Made by a program: the position numbers and the translations under genes. DNA of 64,000 nt. Origin: Cryptomeria japonica (lineage: Eukaryota; Streptophyta; Pinopsida; Cupressales; Cupressaceae). Where the stretch lies: NCBI RefSeq assembly GCF_030272615.1, contig NC_081414.1, positions 232,067,733-232,131,732 of the forward strand, read 5' to 3'. Positions 20,986-34,165 of this stretch are shown in pieces; the first letter of the stretch is position 1, and each line of letters begins with the position of its first letter. The notes under the pieces were generated by a model. That model saw nothing but the letters and a program-made list of their open reading frames with translations. It was not told where the DNA came from and did not search any database.

Positions 20986-23900
20986 CCATATAAGTATAAA
21001 TATCAGAAGAAGTTTTATTTTGTTGTTGATGAATGTGTGACTGGTGATGAGTCTGAGAAAGGAAATTCAAGAGATGAATGGGTGTGCATTTCTATCAAGG
21101 AAGATGATCTGGTGACTGCTGATTATACTAGCTGATGAAGAGAAAGCTTTAGCTGCTAAAGTTGAAGAGAAAGATGAATGATTTATTGACAGTGGTTTCT
21201 CTCATCACATGATAGGTGATAAGAGTAAGTTTGTGAGTATGGAAAAGTATGATGGTGGTGTAGTAAGATTTGGTGATGACAAAGTTGGTATGATCCATGG
21301 TAGAGGTTCTATTTATCTTGATGGTAAGAATAACACTGATGATGTCTTGTATGTTGAAGCTCTAAAGCATAATATTTTGAGTGTTGGATAGATGGTTGAT
21401 AATGGATATGATTTTCAATTCAAGAATGGAAAATGTAAGATCTTGAGTAGCTTCAAAATAGAGATTGCATTAGGTACAAAGACTAAAGATAATATCTTCC
21501 ACTTGAATGCTGGAGATAAAAGTTTCTTGATTGCTTAGATTGATGAAAGTTGGTTATGGCATATAAGGATGTGTCATGTAAATTTTGATTGCATGGTTAA
21601 GATAAGTTCCACTCAAGCAATGAGAGATCTGCCTAAGATTGTGAAGTCTTCTAATCAGGTATGTAAGGAATGTCAATTAGGGAAGCATAAAAGAGTTTCT
21701 TTCAAAAGCAAACTATATACTTCTAATGGGATATTGGATCTTGTGGATATTGATCTATGTGGTTCCTCTAGAGTGAGAATCTTGAAGGGTGACATGTATT
21801 TCATGTTGCTGATTGATGACTATTCAAGGATGATGTGGGTTACTTTCTTAAGGGAGAAGTTTGAAGAATTGGAGAAGTTCAATATTTTCAAAGCTATGGT
21901 TGAGATAAAGACTAGTCTAAAGCTAAAGTGTCTGAGATTTGACAGAGGTGGTGAATTTACTTCAAGTGAGTTCAATTAATTTTTTGAAGAGCATGGGGTG
22001 AAGAGACAGTTATCTTATCCACAGACCCCTCAACAGAATAGTGTTGTGGAGAGGAAGAACATGACAATTCAGGAAGTTGCTAAAACCATGATGATTGAAG
22101 GAAATGTTTTGAATATCTATTGGACAGAAGTTGTTAGTACTGTAGTGTATACCTTTAACCGAGTGCATATCAAAGGTGATACTGGTAAGACTCATTATGA
22201 GTTATGGTTTGGTCATGCTCCTATAGTTAGATATTTCAAAAAATTTGTTAGTAAATTCTATATCAGAAGAGATGAAGATATAGGGAAGTTTGATGCTAGA
22301 AGTGATGAAGGAATCTTTCTTGGTTATTCTACTAAGAATAAGGCCTACCGGTGTTATAATAAAAGATTGAGGAAGATAGTTGAAAGTGCTAATGTGAAGG
22401 TTGATGAAGGAAATGAGAGACAAATCAGATCTCGCAGATAGGATTCAAATGATTAGGATGTCAATGTAGATAAAAGGAAAACAAGTGCAGACCCAAAATC
22501 AAGTTCAAATTGCTCCGAAAAACCCTGAAGAAGAAGAAAATGCTAATGCGGAAGAAAGAGGTCAAGAGTTTGAAAAACAGGAAAATTCTAAGACTCCCAA
22601 GTATGTAAGGTTAAATCATTCAGAGAATCAGATAATAGGTGATAAGAATAGAGGTGTGATGACTAGGAGAAGAATTGTTGAAGAGTATTGCATGATTTCT
22701 AAAATTGAACCTAAGGATGTTGGTGAAGCATGCAAAGATGAAAATTGGGTTAAAGCAATGGAAGAAGAGTTGAATTAAATTAAAAATAATAATACATGGA
22801 TTCTTGTTCCCAAACCTAAGGATAAAAATGTAATTAGAACTAAAAGGGTGTTTCAAAATAAATTGAATGAACAAGGTGAAGTTGTTAGAAATAAAGCAAG
22901 ACTTGTTTGAAAGGGTTATTCTCATCTGCAAGAATTGAAGTTGTTAGATTATTTCTTGCTTATAATGATTACAATTTTTTTAAGGTTTATTAGATTGATG
23001 TCAAGTCAGCCTTTGTTAATAGTGAGTTGGAAGAAGAAGTTTATATTGAGAAACTAGATGGTTTTCAGTTGATAGATAAGAAGGATATGGTTTGCAGATT
23101 GAAGAAAACATTGTATGGATTGAAGCAAGCTCCAAGAACTTGGTATGCCAGATTGGATAAGTATTTGATGAATCTTGAATTCGAAAAAGGTACTACTGCT
23201 AGTAATTTGTACTTCAATATTGATAATGATAACATCTTAATTGTTAAAGTTTTTGTTGATAACGTTATTTTTGGTAGAAATGATGGTTTGTGCAAGAAGT
23301 TTTTTGATGATATGTAGAATGAATTTGAGATGTCTATGATTGGTGAGATGAAATTATTTTTGGGATTGCATGTGAAGGAATTATTGAAGAAGTTTGGTTT
23401 AGATGATGCAAAGCCTGTTGGTACACCTATGGTGACTAGATGCAAGATGACAAAGGATGACGACTCTTTGAAAGCAAATTAAACTAGATACAAATCTATG
23501 ATTGGTGGTTTGTTGTATTTCACTCAAACTAGACTAGATATTATGAATGTTGTTCGTATTGTTGCTAGATTTCAAGCTGATCCTAAGGAATCTCATGTTG
23601 TTAATGTGAAAAGAATTTTCAGATATTTGAAAGGGACAATTGATTTTGGTTTGTGGTATCCTAGAGATGATGTTTTTACTTTGAGTGCCTTTACAAATAT
23701 TGATTGGGCAGGTGATGTTGATGACATAAAGAGTACTAGTGGTGGTACATTTTTCTTGGGTAAGAGATTGGTTTAATGGATGAGTAATAAGAAGAATGAT
23801 ATATCTTTGTCATTGCAAAAGTTGAATACATTGCTGCTGCTAGAAATTGTACTTGGGTGTTTTAGATGAAACATATGTTGAAGGATATCAAATTTATTTT

Positions 23901-24160
23901 TGATGAGCCTACTGCTATATATTGTGATAATTCAAGCTCTATTAACATTTCTAAGAATCTAATGTTACATTAAAAAACTAAGCATATATCAATCAAGTTT
24001 CATTTCTTGAGAGAGAAGATGAATGACAAGGAAGTCAAATTGGAGTATGTATCTACAAAGGAATAGATTGCAGATATCTTCATGAAGCCTTTGCCTAAAG
24101 ATACATTCAAGTATCTTAGAGAGAAGCTAGGGGTCATTGCTCCTCCTGATGAGAGCTAAG
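20986..24160 (+). pseudogene. Copia A pol: protease, integrase, reverse transcriptase and RNase H, decayed
   Basis: Order as in Ty1/copia. Protease remnant: IDSGFSHHM (21185). Integrase (21550-22440): HH..C..C zinc region, then the catalytic core with DIDLCG, RFDRGGEF and NSVVERKN. Reverse transcriptase (22700-23400): YGLKQAPRTWY, with the catalytic motif changed to FVDNVIFG (second Asp lost). RNase H (23690 on): TNIDWAGDVDD, with the Asp of the usual SDxDWAGD motif replaced by Asn. A piece of the reverse transcriptase N-terminal half is missing near 22925-22990, and another between the catalytic motif region and 23380. Many stops and at least three frameshifts. Clearly inactive. Confidence 0.9.
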
Positions 24161-24501
24161 ATGCATGGACTTGCATCAGTCTGGTGGACTTCATAGAGAT
24201 ATCTTGTGATCTGGATTGATGAATGAGGTTGCTATTCAGGGGGAGTAGTTGTTATGTGGTTTGGATGTTCAAAATTGTTAGTGTGTCAAAGAGGGAGATA
24301 TTATCTTGTCTAAGGGTGAGAGAATTATGATTTGTATGTGTCTTTGGCATTGATGTCAAAGGGGGAGAGAAGCATGTGAAAAACCCTATGAGAGAGAGAC
24401 GCATGTGAAAATATGCTATATCTTGTGCTGATCTCAAGGGGAGATTATTGATTTCTTTATTTGCATTGATTGTTTTTCACAATCATATGTTTCCATCAAT
24501 G

Positions 24502-24515
24502 CCAAAGGGGGAGAT
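24502..24515 (+). other. Polypurine tract of copia A
   Basis: CCAAAGGGGGAGAT immediately 5' of the 3' LTR start at 24516. It primes plus-strand DNA in this element class. Confidence 0.85.
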
Positions 24516-24982
24516 TGTTGGATATTGCTGAGAAGTTTGCTGAAATTATGTGTTGTCATTGATGTCAACATGTTCCTATGTATTCCAGTGTTGCAGTCAG
24601 ATTGGATGGGTTGGTTTAGTTAGTGTCTTGCTTTTGAGCTATTGCAATTTAATGGGTTTAGAGATAATTGTCTCTAGTTGATTCAGGAGAAGTTTTAGAG
24701 GTTCACATGGTGTTTTGATCGAGTTGTGAGATCTGGTATTATGATTATTATTTAGTTTTTCATGTTATTCAGTATTCTGAATGTTATTTTATCAGTTCAC
24801 GATACTTTGGATGTAATCTGAATGTTTTTGTAAGTACATGAGCCTTCCCTAGGGTTGTAGCCCTTCTTGTTTTGTGATTTGAGTAGTGAGTTCTAGGTAG
24901 TGTGCCTGAATGCATGTGCATTCCCATTGTAATATTTACACTTACTCCTAACAAGGTATTATCTCATTATGGTTAAGTTCCT
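24516..24982 (+). mobile_element. Left part of the copia A 3' LTR
   Basis: Starts TGTTGGATATTGCTG like the 5' LTR. Compared with the 5' LTR it lacks about 0.69 kb (equivalent of 17157-17843), including the TATA box. It is cut at 24982 by copia B; the rest is at 32472-32802. Bases 24839-24982 are repeated at 32472-32615. Confidence 0.85.
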
Positions 24983-26503
24983 TGATAGTTCTGATACTTA
25001 ATGTTAAGTACAGATGCCAAGCTAATAAGATTAGAGGGGGGGGGGGTGGATCATACAAACTTAATCTTCCATAAAAACAACAGATTCAACCTCGATAACA
25101 TATACTTCAGTAATATAACCAAAAACTGCTAAACATGCAAACTCAAAAGCATATAAACATCATAACACTCATAACACTATATTTAATATGGAAACCCAAA
25201 TAGGGAAAAACCACTGTGGGATTTTGGACCCACTAAGAAATATACTCTTCTATAGTATGCTCAGTTAAAAGCAAATCCTGTTAAAGATTACAAACACATT
25301 GCTAGATGTGACCTGGTTAAGGGATTTCCCTCAGATCTGTTAGGATCTTCACCTTGTTAGAAGTGACCTTGTTAAACGATTTCAAACACTTAATCAGAAT
25401 GTCACCTTGCTAGAGGGTTTTACAAATAAGACTATTAAGTCCACTCGGTTAAGAGATTTTCTGTCACTTCACAAAATAATAGTAATAAAAATCTATCTGC
25501 AACTTCACATCTAAAATGCTAAAGCCGATTCTTATTTGCTCAATACAATAGGACTAATCTTGTCCATCTACTGGGCTCTATACTCTAGTATTCAAACAGG
25601 TCTTAAAGCTTCTTTGCTCGGTAATCATTATGTAGCATCCCTGTGCATACACTTGCCCACATACATTGTTTATCAACAGTTCCTTATTTATAAACAATTT
25701 TCCAACCGCTTAATCTCCTTGATCACATTACCCATGATCAATCATAGCCATTAGATCTTCAAACTTTGACCAGGTTCAATGTATCCTTTGATCTAAAAAC
25801 ATTTTACCCCGCCTTGGAAATTGCATACATTTCTTGGAACTTGTGTTAGGGTATTGCGGTTCAATCTGAGCTATAGATCTTCCTGTCAATTTTCCTTTGC
25901 CATAGATTATTTAACAAACTTTATTCATGGCATACCAATCATTTAATCATAGCCAACTCATCAGCTTCCTTCATTAAATAATTCTTTTATTCATTCAATG
26001 CATTCTATTATTACTCGGTTGTAACTTGGTAAATACTAAACTTCACTCGGTAGACATACCGCCTTCATTAACCGATAGTGATAACCTTAGGGTTTACTGA
26101 CTAGGTTCCTTAGGTTTTACCGACTAGGTTCTTTGCTCGATAACATAGTATAGTATTAACCTTACAATCAATAACATATGTATGATATCAAAATAATCTA
26201 AACATCATGATCTCATCATTGTCTAACTTGGTAATACTTGCCCATTGAATAACTTATTTCTCCCCTTATTCATCATATTCTTTCTGTGTCTTTTACCGAC
26301 ATCTTTATACTCATCAAATCATACTTCTCAAGATATGGCAACATAATATTGAATTAGAAAATCAATTTCTTGACATCAATGACAAAATAATAATATTAAG
26401 ACAGTAAACATCCTTAATCAGTTATATCCATAATCATCAAGAACCTTCTCAATATCCTTATTGAAATGCCAACAATCTCTCCTTGTCTGTTATAATGCCA
26501 ACA
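24983..26503 (-). mobile_element. 3' LTR of Ty1/copia element B (minus orientation)
   Basis: About 1.52 kb, on the minus strand TGTTGGCATTATAAC...AACTATCA. It closely matches the LTR at 30993-32471, with a few extra short duplications (near 25825 and 26100). The polypurine tract lies inside at 26504-26520. The U5-like part carries the G-run and the GTTAAG/GTTAGG words seen in element C. Confidence 0.92.
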
Positions 26504-26520
26504 ATCTCCCCCTTTGGCAT
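26504..26520 (-). other. Polypurine tract of copia B
   Basis: Reads ATGCCAAAGGGGGAGAT on the minus strand, directly before the LTR. Confidence 0.85.
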
Positions 26521-26914
26521 TGATGGCAAAACCAATTGATTTGACCTAATTGATTTGGATTGCTATGAGATTCTGAAATGCTGAAATGCTCTCCCCCTGT
26601 CATTAGAATTCTCCCCCATACATTAGTCTTGTCCTCTTTTCTTTGGTCTTCTCCTCCTTTGACAACAATGCCAAAAAGTAAAGAACTAAAACATAATTTC
26701 TTCCTATATGAAGTGATTTCCTACTATTATGTGTCAACTTAGTCTCAGTCAGAGCATTTATGTCTTCAATTCCCATTCCCTGTATTGTTTCCTACACACC
26801 TTTAGAAAAAATCCTAAAGTGTGTAAATCAACATCAACTCCTAAAAGATATTCTGTAGAGTCATCAAATTGATGCTTTCACCGAACTCGGTCAGTGAGTA
26901 GAAGATAGGGGTAG

Positions 26915-29900
26915 GACCCCTAACTTGCTTCTGAGATACTCAAAAGTGTCCCTGGCAGTGGCTTGGTGAAGATATCTGCTATTTGTTCCTTTGTGCTAAC
27001 ATACTCCAAAACCACTTTCTTCTCTTAAGCTTCTTCTCTAAGATAATGATATTTGATAGAGATGTGCTTTGTCTTAGAGTGCATAACTGGATTCTTTGAA
27101 ATGTTTATGGCACTAGTATTGTCACAGAATATAGTTATTGGCTTGGTAACTTTCTCATTTATACCTTCCAATAGTTGTTAGATCCATGCTATGTTGGTAC
27201 AATTCAATGCTGCAGCAATGTATTTAGCTTTGGCTGTTGATTGTGAAACACATCCTTGTTTCTTGCTAAGCCAACTCACTAGTCTTTCTCCTAAAAAGAA
27301 AGCTCCTCCACTTGTTCTTTTCTTATCATCAATGTTGCCTACCCAATTAGCATCACTATAAACTTTTAAATCAAAATCATTTATTTTCTGATATACTAAG
27401 CCATAATCTTCAGTGCCTTTCAAGTATTTGAAAATTCTCTTGATTGCTGTCATGTGTGTTTCCTTAGGATTTGCAGAGAATCTTGCAACTATACCTACTA
27501 CATGTGCTATGTCAGGCTTGCTATGAACAACATATTGCAACTTTCCAATCATGGACCAGTAAAGTGTCTCATCAACAGATGCAAATTCATCATTCTTTGA
27601 TAGTTTTTAGTTGGTAGTCATAGGAGTACTTACTAGTTTTGAATCCTCCATTACAAATTTCTTCAAGATTTCCTTTATGTACTTGGATTGAGTAATGAAA
27701 ATCTCATCTTTCATTTGCAGTATCTGTAAACCTATACAATACTTTATCTCACCGATTAATGACATCTCAAATTCTTTGCTCATTTCATTTCCAAATTTCT
27801 TACATAGAGAGTCATTTCCACAAAAAGATAATATCATCAACAAATATAGCTGAGATCAGTATTCCATTTTCATCATTCTTCATGTACATATTGTTGTTTT
27901 CACTTATTCTTATAAAACCAATCTTGATTAAATAAGAGTGCAATTTTTCATACCATGCTCTAGGTGCTTGTTTCAAACCATATAAAGCTTTGTTCAATTT
28001 ACATACCTGATCTTTATTCTTCTCTTCAACAAATCCTTTAGGTTGTTCAATAAAAACTTCTTCTTCTAATATACCATTCAGAAATGTAGATTTGACATCC
28101 ATTTGATATACCTTGAAATTCTTGTAAGTAGCATTTGCTAACAATGTTCTTACTCCTTCAAGTCTAGCCATAGGTGCAAAAGTCTCACCATAATCAATTC
28201 CTTCTTCTTATGCATAACCTTTGCAAACTAGTCTTTCTTTATTTCGAATGACCTCACCTTTTTCATTTAGCTTGTTTCTGAAAATCCACTTTGTACCAAT
28301 TACATTTTTGTCCTTCAGTCTTGGCACTAGTGTCCATGTGTCATTCTTCTTGATTTGATCAATCTCTTTTGTCATAGCCTTTATCCAATCTTCACTGTTA
28401 AATGCCTCTTTCACTATTCTCGGTTCAAATTCAGATATCAGACATGTGTTCTGTCTCAGTTTGTTCCTTGTCATCACTGGATCATCCTTATCTCCTATAA
28501 TCTGACTTGATGCATGATGTCTTCTGACATACTTGGCTAATACAGGCTCGATAGGCTTTGTATGATCTTCTTCATCACTCTGTAACTGAATATTTTCTTC
28601 ATTTCCTTCTGCAGTTTTCTCAGTAGGACTTGTCAGTTGAACATAGACAAATTCATCATAATCTTTTGGTTCTTTGGAATTTCCTTCATCATTTCTTTTT
28701 GCAAATTCATCAATTTTCACATTTGCACTTTCTACTATTTTGTTAGATGATTTGATCAGACATTTAAATGCTTTACTTCTACAAGAATAACCAAGAAATG
28801 TTCCTTCTTCACTTTTCTGATCAAACTTGCCATTTCTATCATCTTTGTGTACATAGCATCTACTTCCAAAGATTTTAAAATAACTTACATTAGGTTTCTT
28901 GTCATACCAGATTTCATATGGCATCTTCAAAGTTCCTTTCTTCAGTTGTACTTGGTTCAGGGTGTAAACTGCTATGCTTATTGCTTCTCTCCAAAATGTT
29001 TGTGGCACTTTCTTTTCAATCATCAGGGTTCCGGCACAATCCACAATAGATCCGTTTCTTCTCTCAGCAATTCCATTTTGTTGTGGAGTTCTTGGTGCAG
29101 AGACTTGTCTTTTTATACCATGATCATTGCAGAATAAGTTGAACTCATCAGATGTGAACTCTCCTCCTCTATCTGATCTAAGACATTTTAGTTGTCTTCC
29201 TGTTTCATTTTCAACTCTTGCCTTGTACCATTTAAACATTTGAAAAACTTCTAATTTTTCTTTTAAAAACATAACTGACATCATCCTTGAGTAATCATCC
29301 ACAAATAATATGAAATATTTATCACCATAATAACTTTGAACTTTCATAGGACCACAAAGATCAGTGTGCACAAGATCTAAAATTCCCTTAGAAGTGTAGG
29401 ACTTACTTGTAAAGCTTGATCTTATCATTTTACCCATCTGGCATCCTCGGCACATAGCATTCTCAAGTTTTTAAGACCCGGTAGACCTCTTACTCGGTGC
29501 TTCTTGCTTATTTTGATCAGATTATCAAAATTTACATGATAAAACCTTTTATGCCATAACCAGGTATCATCTCTCTTTGCATACAAACATTTATTCGAAG
29601 TTGAGTCAAGGTGAAATGTGTTACCTTTTGTTTGTGCCCTGGTAGCAGCTAACTTTCCATGCTTGTCATGAACTTTGACAATTCCTTTCTGAAATTCTAT
29701 TCGGTATCCTGTATTGTTTAGCTATGCTACACTCAACAAATTGTATTTCAAACCTTCAACCCAATAAATATCATTGCATCTTGCATTTTCAAGAAATGTT
29801 ATGTGAGATATTAGGGCTTTTTCTTCATACCTTTCTTCATCTGATCCATCTTTGATAGCCACATAAACTACTTCCTCTATATCAGTTTCATCTGATTTAT

Positions 29901-29992
29901 CATTATTGGATTCCTCATCGGCTATTAAGCATGACTTTCTGTCTCTTCTTTTGAAGTCTCGGTGTCCTCTGTAATGATTATCTTTTTGTCTA
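26915..29992 (-). pseudogene. Copia B pol: protease remnant, integrase, reverse transcriptase and RNase H, near complete
   Basis: Best block: 28208-29455 (415 codons). It has the integrase catalytic residues HTDLCGP, RSDRGGEF and NGIAERRN, followed by FGSRCYVHK and the start of reverse transcriptase (TLVPRLKDKNVIGTKW). Reverse transcriptase continues at 27812-28171 with YGLKQAPRAWY and FVDDIIF, and a frameshift just after it (27812-27843). RNase H: SDANWVGN, CDNTSAINIS, HSKTKHISIKYH. A one-base shift near 26935 disrupts the usual C-terminal FTKPL...YLRSKLGV region. The protease part (29456-29992) is poorly open. Only a few stops and two or three shifts, so B is younger than A, consistent with B sitting inside A. 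Confidence 0.92.
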
Positions 29993-30927
29993 TCATCTCG
30001 GTAATCTCTCTTTTTTAGTAGAATCTTTGTCAGGACAGTTAGAAGCCATATGTCCTATCTTATCACAATTGAAACATTTCAAAGGTAGTTTTCCTTTATA
30101 CTTACCTTTATCTCTTGGTAACCTTCTGGCTAATAGTGCTTCAAACTCTTCTTGCTTTCTAATTTCCTCATACAGTTTGTGTACTTCCTCCATGTTCTTG
30201 CGAAATCTTTCACTTGCTCCACTATGATCCCCTTTAGTGTACTTACTCATTCTATCATTGTAATAATCAAATTCACCAATATGAAAAGAACTAAATGCAT
30301 ATTCAACTTTATTTATCGATGACCCACTGTTATCAAAGTTACTTAACTCAAATGCATGTAGCTTACCAATAGTAGCATCTAAGGAAACTGGCATATTGGG
30401 TACAAACCTCAATTCACTGATTGCAGAGACTCAGATTGCATAAACAGGTAGAAGGGTTCTTAACAACTTACTTGTTATATCCTTTTCTTCAATAGTTCCA
30501 CCTGCTCCTTTGATTTGATTGACAATCTCCTTTAGTCTTGTACTGTACTGGGTTATGTTCTCACCTTCATTCATCCTCATAGATTCAATTTGTCCTCTTA
30601 GACTATCCACTTTTTCTCTTTGAACATGTCCATCTTCACCATACACAGATATGAGCTTGTCCCACATTGCCTTTGCATCATTGCAGCCTTCTAGATCATT
30701 AAACTTTGAGTCGGTCAATGCAGATCTATTATTTCAATCATTGCTTGGATATGTTCTTGCTTTGCCTTTATCTCTTCCATTGTCAATGGATAGGTGCTTG
30801 GTGTGATGAAATCATTCTCCAGATAATATACAACATATTCTCCAAGTCCTGATAGGTGCAGCTTCATCCTTTTCTGCCATGTAGAGAAACTTGACTTGTT
30901 TAGCTTCGGTGCATCCCTCTTATACAT
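29993..30927 (-). pseudogene. Copia B gag with intact CCHC zinc knuckle, one frameshift and one stop
   Basis: Starts at 30927 (MYKRDAPKLNKSSFSTWQKR), shifts frame near 30716, passes one stop near 30428 and ends close to 29993. The zinc knuckle CFNCDKIGHMASNC near 30050 is complete. The core gag helices (AMWDKLISVYG, LKEIVNQIKG) are clear. The protein coats and packages the element RNA. Confidence 0.9.
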
Positions 30928-30978
30928 CTTTGGATCTTTGCCTCAAGTACCTTTAAACTGTTTCTTTCAGAGTCCAAA

Positions 30979-30990
30979 GCTCTGATACCA
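30979..30990 (-). other. Primer binding site of copia B
   Basis: TGGTATCAGAGC on the minus strand, two bases from the LTR, complementary to initiator tRNA-Met. Confidence 0.9.
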
Positions 30991-30992
30991 AT

Positions 30993-32471
30993 TGATAGTT
31001 CTGATACTTAATGTTAAGTACAAATGCCAAGCCAATAAGATGAGAAGGGGGGGGGGGTGAATCATACAAACTTAATCTTCCATAAAAACAACAAATTCAA
31101 CCTCGGTAACATATACTTCAGTAATATAACCAAAAACTGCTAAACATGCAAACTCAAAAGCATATAAACATCATAACACTCATAACACTAGATTTAACAT
31201 GGAAACCCAAATAGGGAAAAACCATTGTGAGATTTCGGACCCACTAAGAAATATACTCTTCTAGAGTATGCTTGGTTAAAAGCAAATCCTGTTAAAGATT
31301 ACAAACACATTGCTAGATGTGACCCGGTTAAGGGATTTCCCTCAAATCTGTTAAGATCTTCACCTTGTTAGAAGTGACCTTGTTAAAGGATTTCAAACAC
31401 TCAATCAGAATGTCACCTTGCTAGAGGGTTTTACAAATAAGACTATTAAGTCCACTCGGTTAAGAGATTTTCTGTCACTTCATAAAATAACAGTAATAAA
31501 AATCTATCTGCAACTTCACATCTAAAATGCTAAAGAAAATTCTTATTTGCTCAATACAATAGGACTAATCTTGTCCATCTGTTGGGCTCTATACTCTAGT
31601 ATTCAAACAGGTCTTCAATCTTCTGTGCTCGATAATCACTATGTAGCATCCCTGTGCATACACTTGCCCGCATACATTGTTTATCAATAGTTCCTTATTT
31701 ATAAACAATTCACCAACCGCTTAATCTCCTTGATCACATTTCCCATGATCAATCATAGCCATCAGATCTTCAAACTTTGACCAGGTTCAATGTATCCTTC
31801 AATCTAAAAACATTTTACCCTGCCTTGGAACTTGTGTTAGGGTATTGCAGTTCAATCTGAGCTGTAGATCTTCCTACCGATTTTCCTTTGCCATAGATTC
31901 TTTAACAAACTTTATTCACGACATACCAATCATTTAATCATAGCCAACTCATCAGCTTCCTTCATTAAATAATGCTTTTATTCATTCAATGCATTCTGTT
32001 ATTACTTGGTTGCAACTCGGTAAATACTAAACTTCACTCAGTAGACATACCGCCTTCATTAATCGATAGCGATAACCTTAGGGTTTACCGACTAGGTTCT
32101 TTGCTTGGTAACATAGTATAGTATTAACCTTACAATCAATAACATATGTATGATATCAAAATAATCTAAACATCATGATCTCATCATTGTCTAACTTGGT
32201 AATAGTTGCCCATTGAATAACTTATTTCTCCCCTTATTCATCATATTCTTTCTGTGTCTTTTACCGACATCTTTATACTCATCAAGTCATACTTCTCAAG
32301 ATATGGCAACATCATACTGGATTAGAAAATCAATTTCTTGACATAAATGACAAAATAATAATATTAAGACAATAAACATCCTTAATCAGTTATAACCATA
32401 ATCATCAACAACCTTCTCAATATCCTTATTGAAATGCCAACAATCTCTCCTTGTTTGTTATAATGCCAACA
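30993..32471 (-). mobile_element. 5' LTR of Ty1/copia element B (minus orientation)
   Basis: About 1.48 kb, near-identical to 24983-26503. Outside it, the flank is TGAGC (32472-32476) while the other flank is TTCCT (24978-24982), so no 5-bp target duplication is present. Confidence 0.92.
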
Positions 32472-32802
32472 TGAGCCTTCCCCAGGGTTGTAGCCCTTCT
32501 TGTTTTGTGATTTGAGTAGTGAGTTCTAGGTAGTGTGCCTGAATGCATGTGCATTCCCATTGTAATATTTACACTTACTCCTAACAAGGTATTATCTCAT
32601 TGTGGTTAGGTTCCCACCATGTTTTTTCCCTTAACTAGGTTTTCCACGTCAAAAATCTTGGTGTTATGTGTGTTATTGATGTGGTGTTGATTTATGATTT
32701 TACTACTTATTATTAGATATGAATTTGAGGTTGAGTTGTGTAGAGTTTGAGAGAAAATTGATTTACACCCCCCCCTCTCAGTTTGTTGCATTGTTGCCAA
32801 CA
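32472..32802 (+). mobile_element. Right part of the copia A 3' LTR
   Basis: Continues the copia A LTR and ends GTTGCCAACA at 32802. Its first 144 bases repeat 24839-24982. It includes the TTTCCCTT...TTTTCCACGTCA block common in copia LTRs, and the C-run. In contrast to the 5' LTR it has no solo-LTR insertion after GATTTTACTACT. Confidence 0.88.
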
Positions 32803-34165
32803 ACTTGCAGCCATATAATTGACAATTTCCACATAACCCAATTGAGATTTCAATCAAATAAACATATAAAACCCACATGCAAATAATATACAACATACCC
32901 CTCAAAGATAACACAAGATATACCCTGGGAAAACCCTCATAAGGGAAAAAAAAAATCTCCAAAAGCATCTATCACCATGTATTATCAGTAATGCAACATT
33001 ACAAATACAACCATGAAAGCTTTTGAAACACCAACAATCAACAAGAACTATACGTGAACAAGCATGTAACCACACATCCCATGTCATGCTTCCAACCTCC
33101 ACAAATGTTAAACCTGGCTTACCCAAACAAATACCCTTGTGGTGGCTTTTGTAGACACATGCTCCTACAAAACCACCAAGTGGTATTACATCAAAACCAT
33201 GAGCTAATACCATGGGATAACTACCCCAGTGACCCCATAACTAATATCAGGTACTTTATTAAATTACTTTCCCCAATATTAAATGAATACAATATAATGT
33301 ATCCCAGTGTTACAATACAACTCATTAAGTGGCCTTAAGAATATTTCAAGGGAATCTCTATACTTTACACCTCCATGTGCAACTCACATAGTAAACTAAA
33401 ATGTTACAATTATAAACATTATTATGGAAGGTTTACAACACCTATTTTCCTAACATCTATATGAGAGATAAGGTAATTGAACCAATAGAGTAGATTCACT
33501 ACGATCTAAGAGTTTATTGAGCAATAAATATAATTATGAAGTGATTCTTAATGGTTTACTTAGCATGAATGAATAAATCAACTTTTTGTATGGATGCATG
33601 CCAAAGGTGGGTGCTCAATCAATGCATAACAATGTTGCATTAAAAAATAATGTGAATTCATATGATGGCAAATAAGGTATAACCAAAGAATTCTCACAAA
33701 TGGCTTGCATACTAAAGCCAATAAAGCGAAGGCATACACATATACGTTATTGTTAGATAGAGCCTTAGAAAAATTAAATAGATATAATACATAGCTATTT
33801 ACGTAGATCTAAACAACATTGAGAATTAATAAAACCATCTTCATAAAAATGCTTGTTTAAAGTGACCATAATATCATTTAATGCCTTACCTATATATGCC
33901 TAGTAAGTCTTCCATCAAATAGATCTTGATTCAAAATTCCAATGCCTCTTCCGTGATACCTGCATGATATTCTCAAAGGGATACTAAATAATTTCCTTAC
34001 AACCAGGGAAAACTTTAAGAAACCCCCCCCCCTTGGACAAGGTGTAAAAACTTGGTGAAAGTTGTATAATTCCGAGGAAAATTTTAATTTTAGTGGTTTA
34101 CGGAAAAAAATAATAATCTCCATTGGCGAATTAGCCATGATCGCTCAAAGTTTGTGAAAAATCTT
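32803..34165. other. Non-coding stretch without recognisable gene
   Basis: The host sequence into which copia A inserted resumes here. CCCTGGGAAAACCCTCATAAGGG at about 32922 splits into CCCTGGGAAAACC and CCTCATAAGGG, words typical of copia LTR U5 regions, so this may be an older LTR. The rest (33000-34165) shows nothing I can assign. Confidence 0.4.

Noticed and set aside
28847-29137. Plus-strand frame opposite copia B integrase
   Set aside because: Lies entirely within a well-identified minus-strand integrase coding region.
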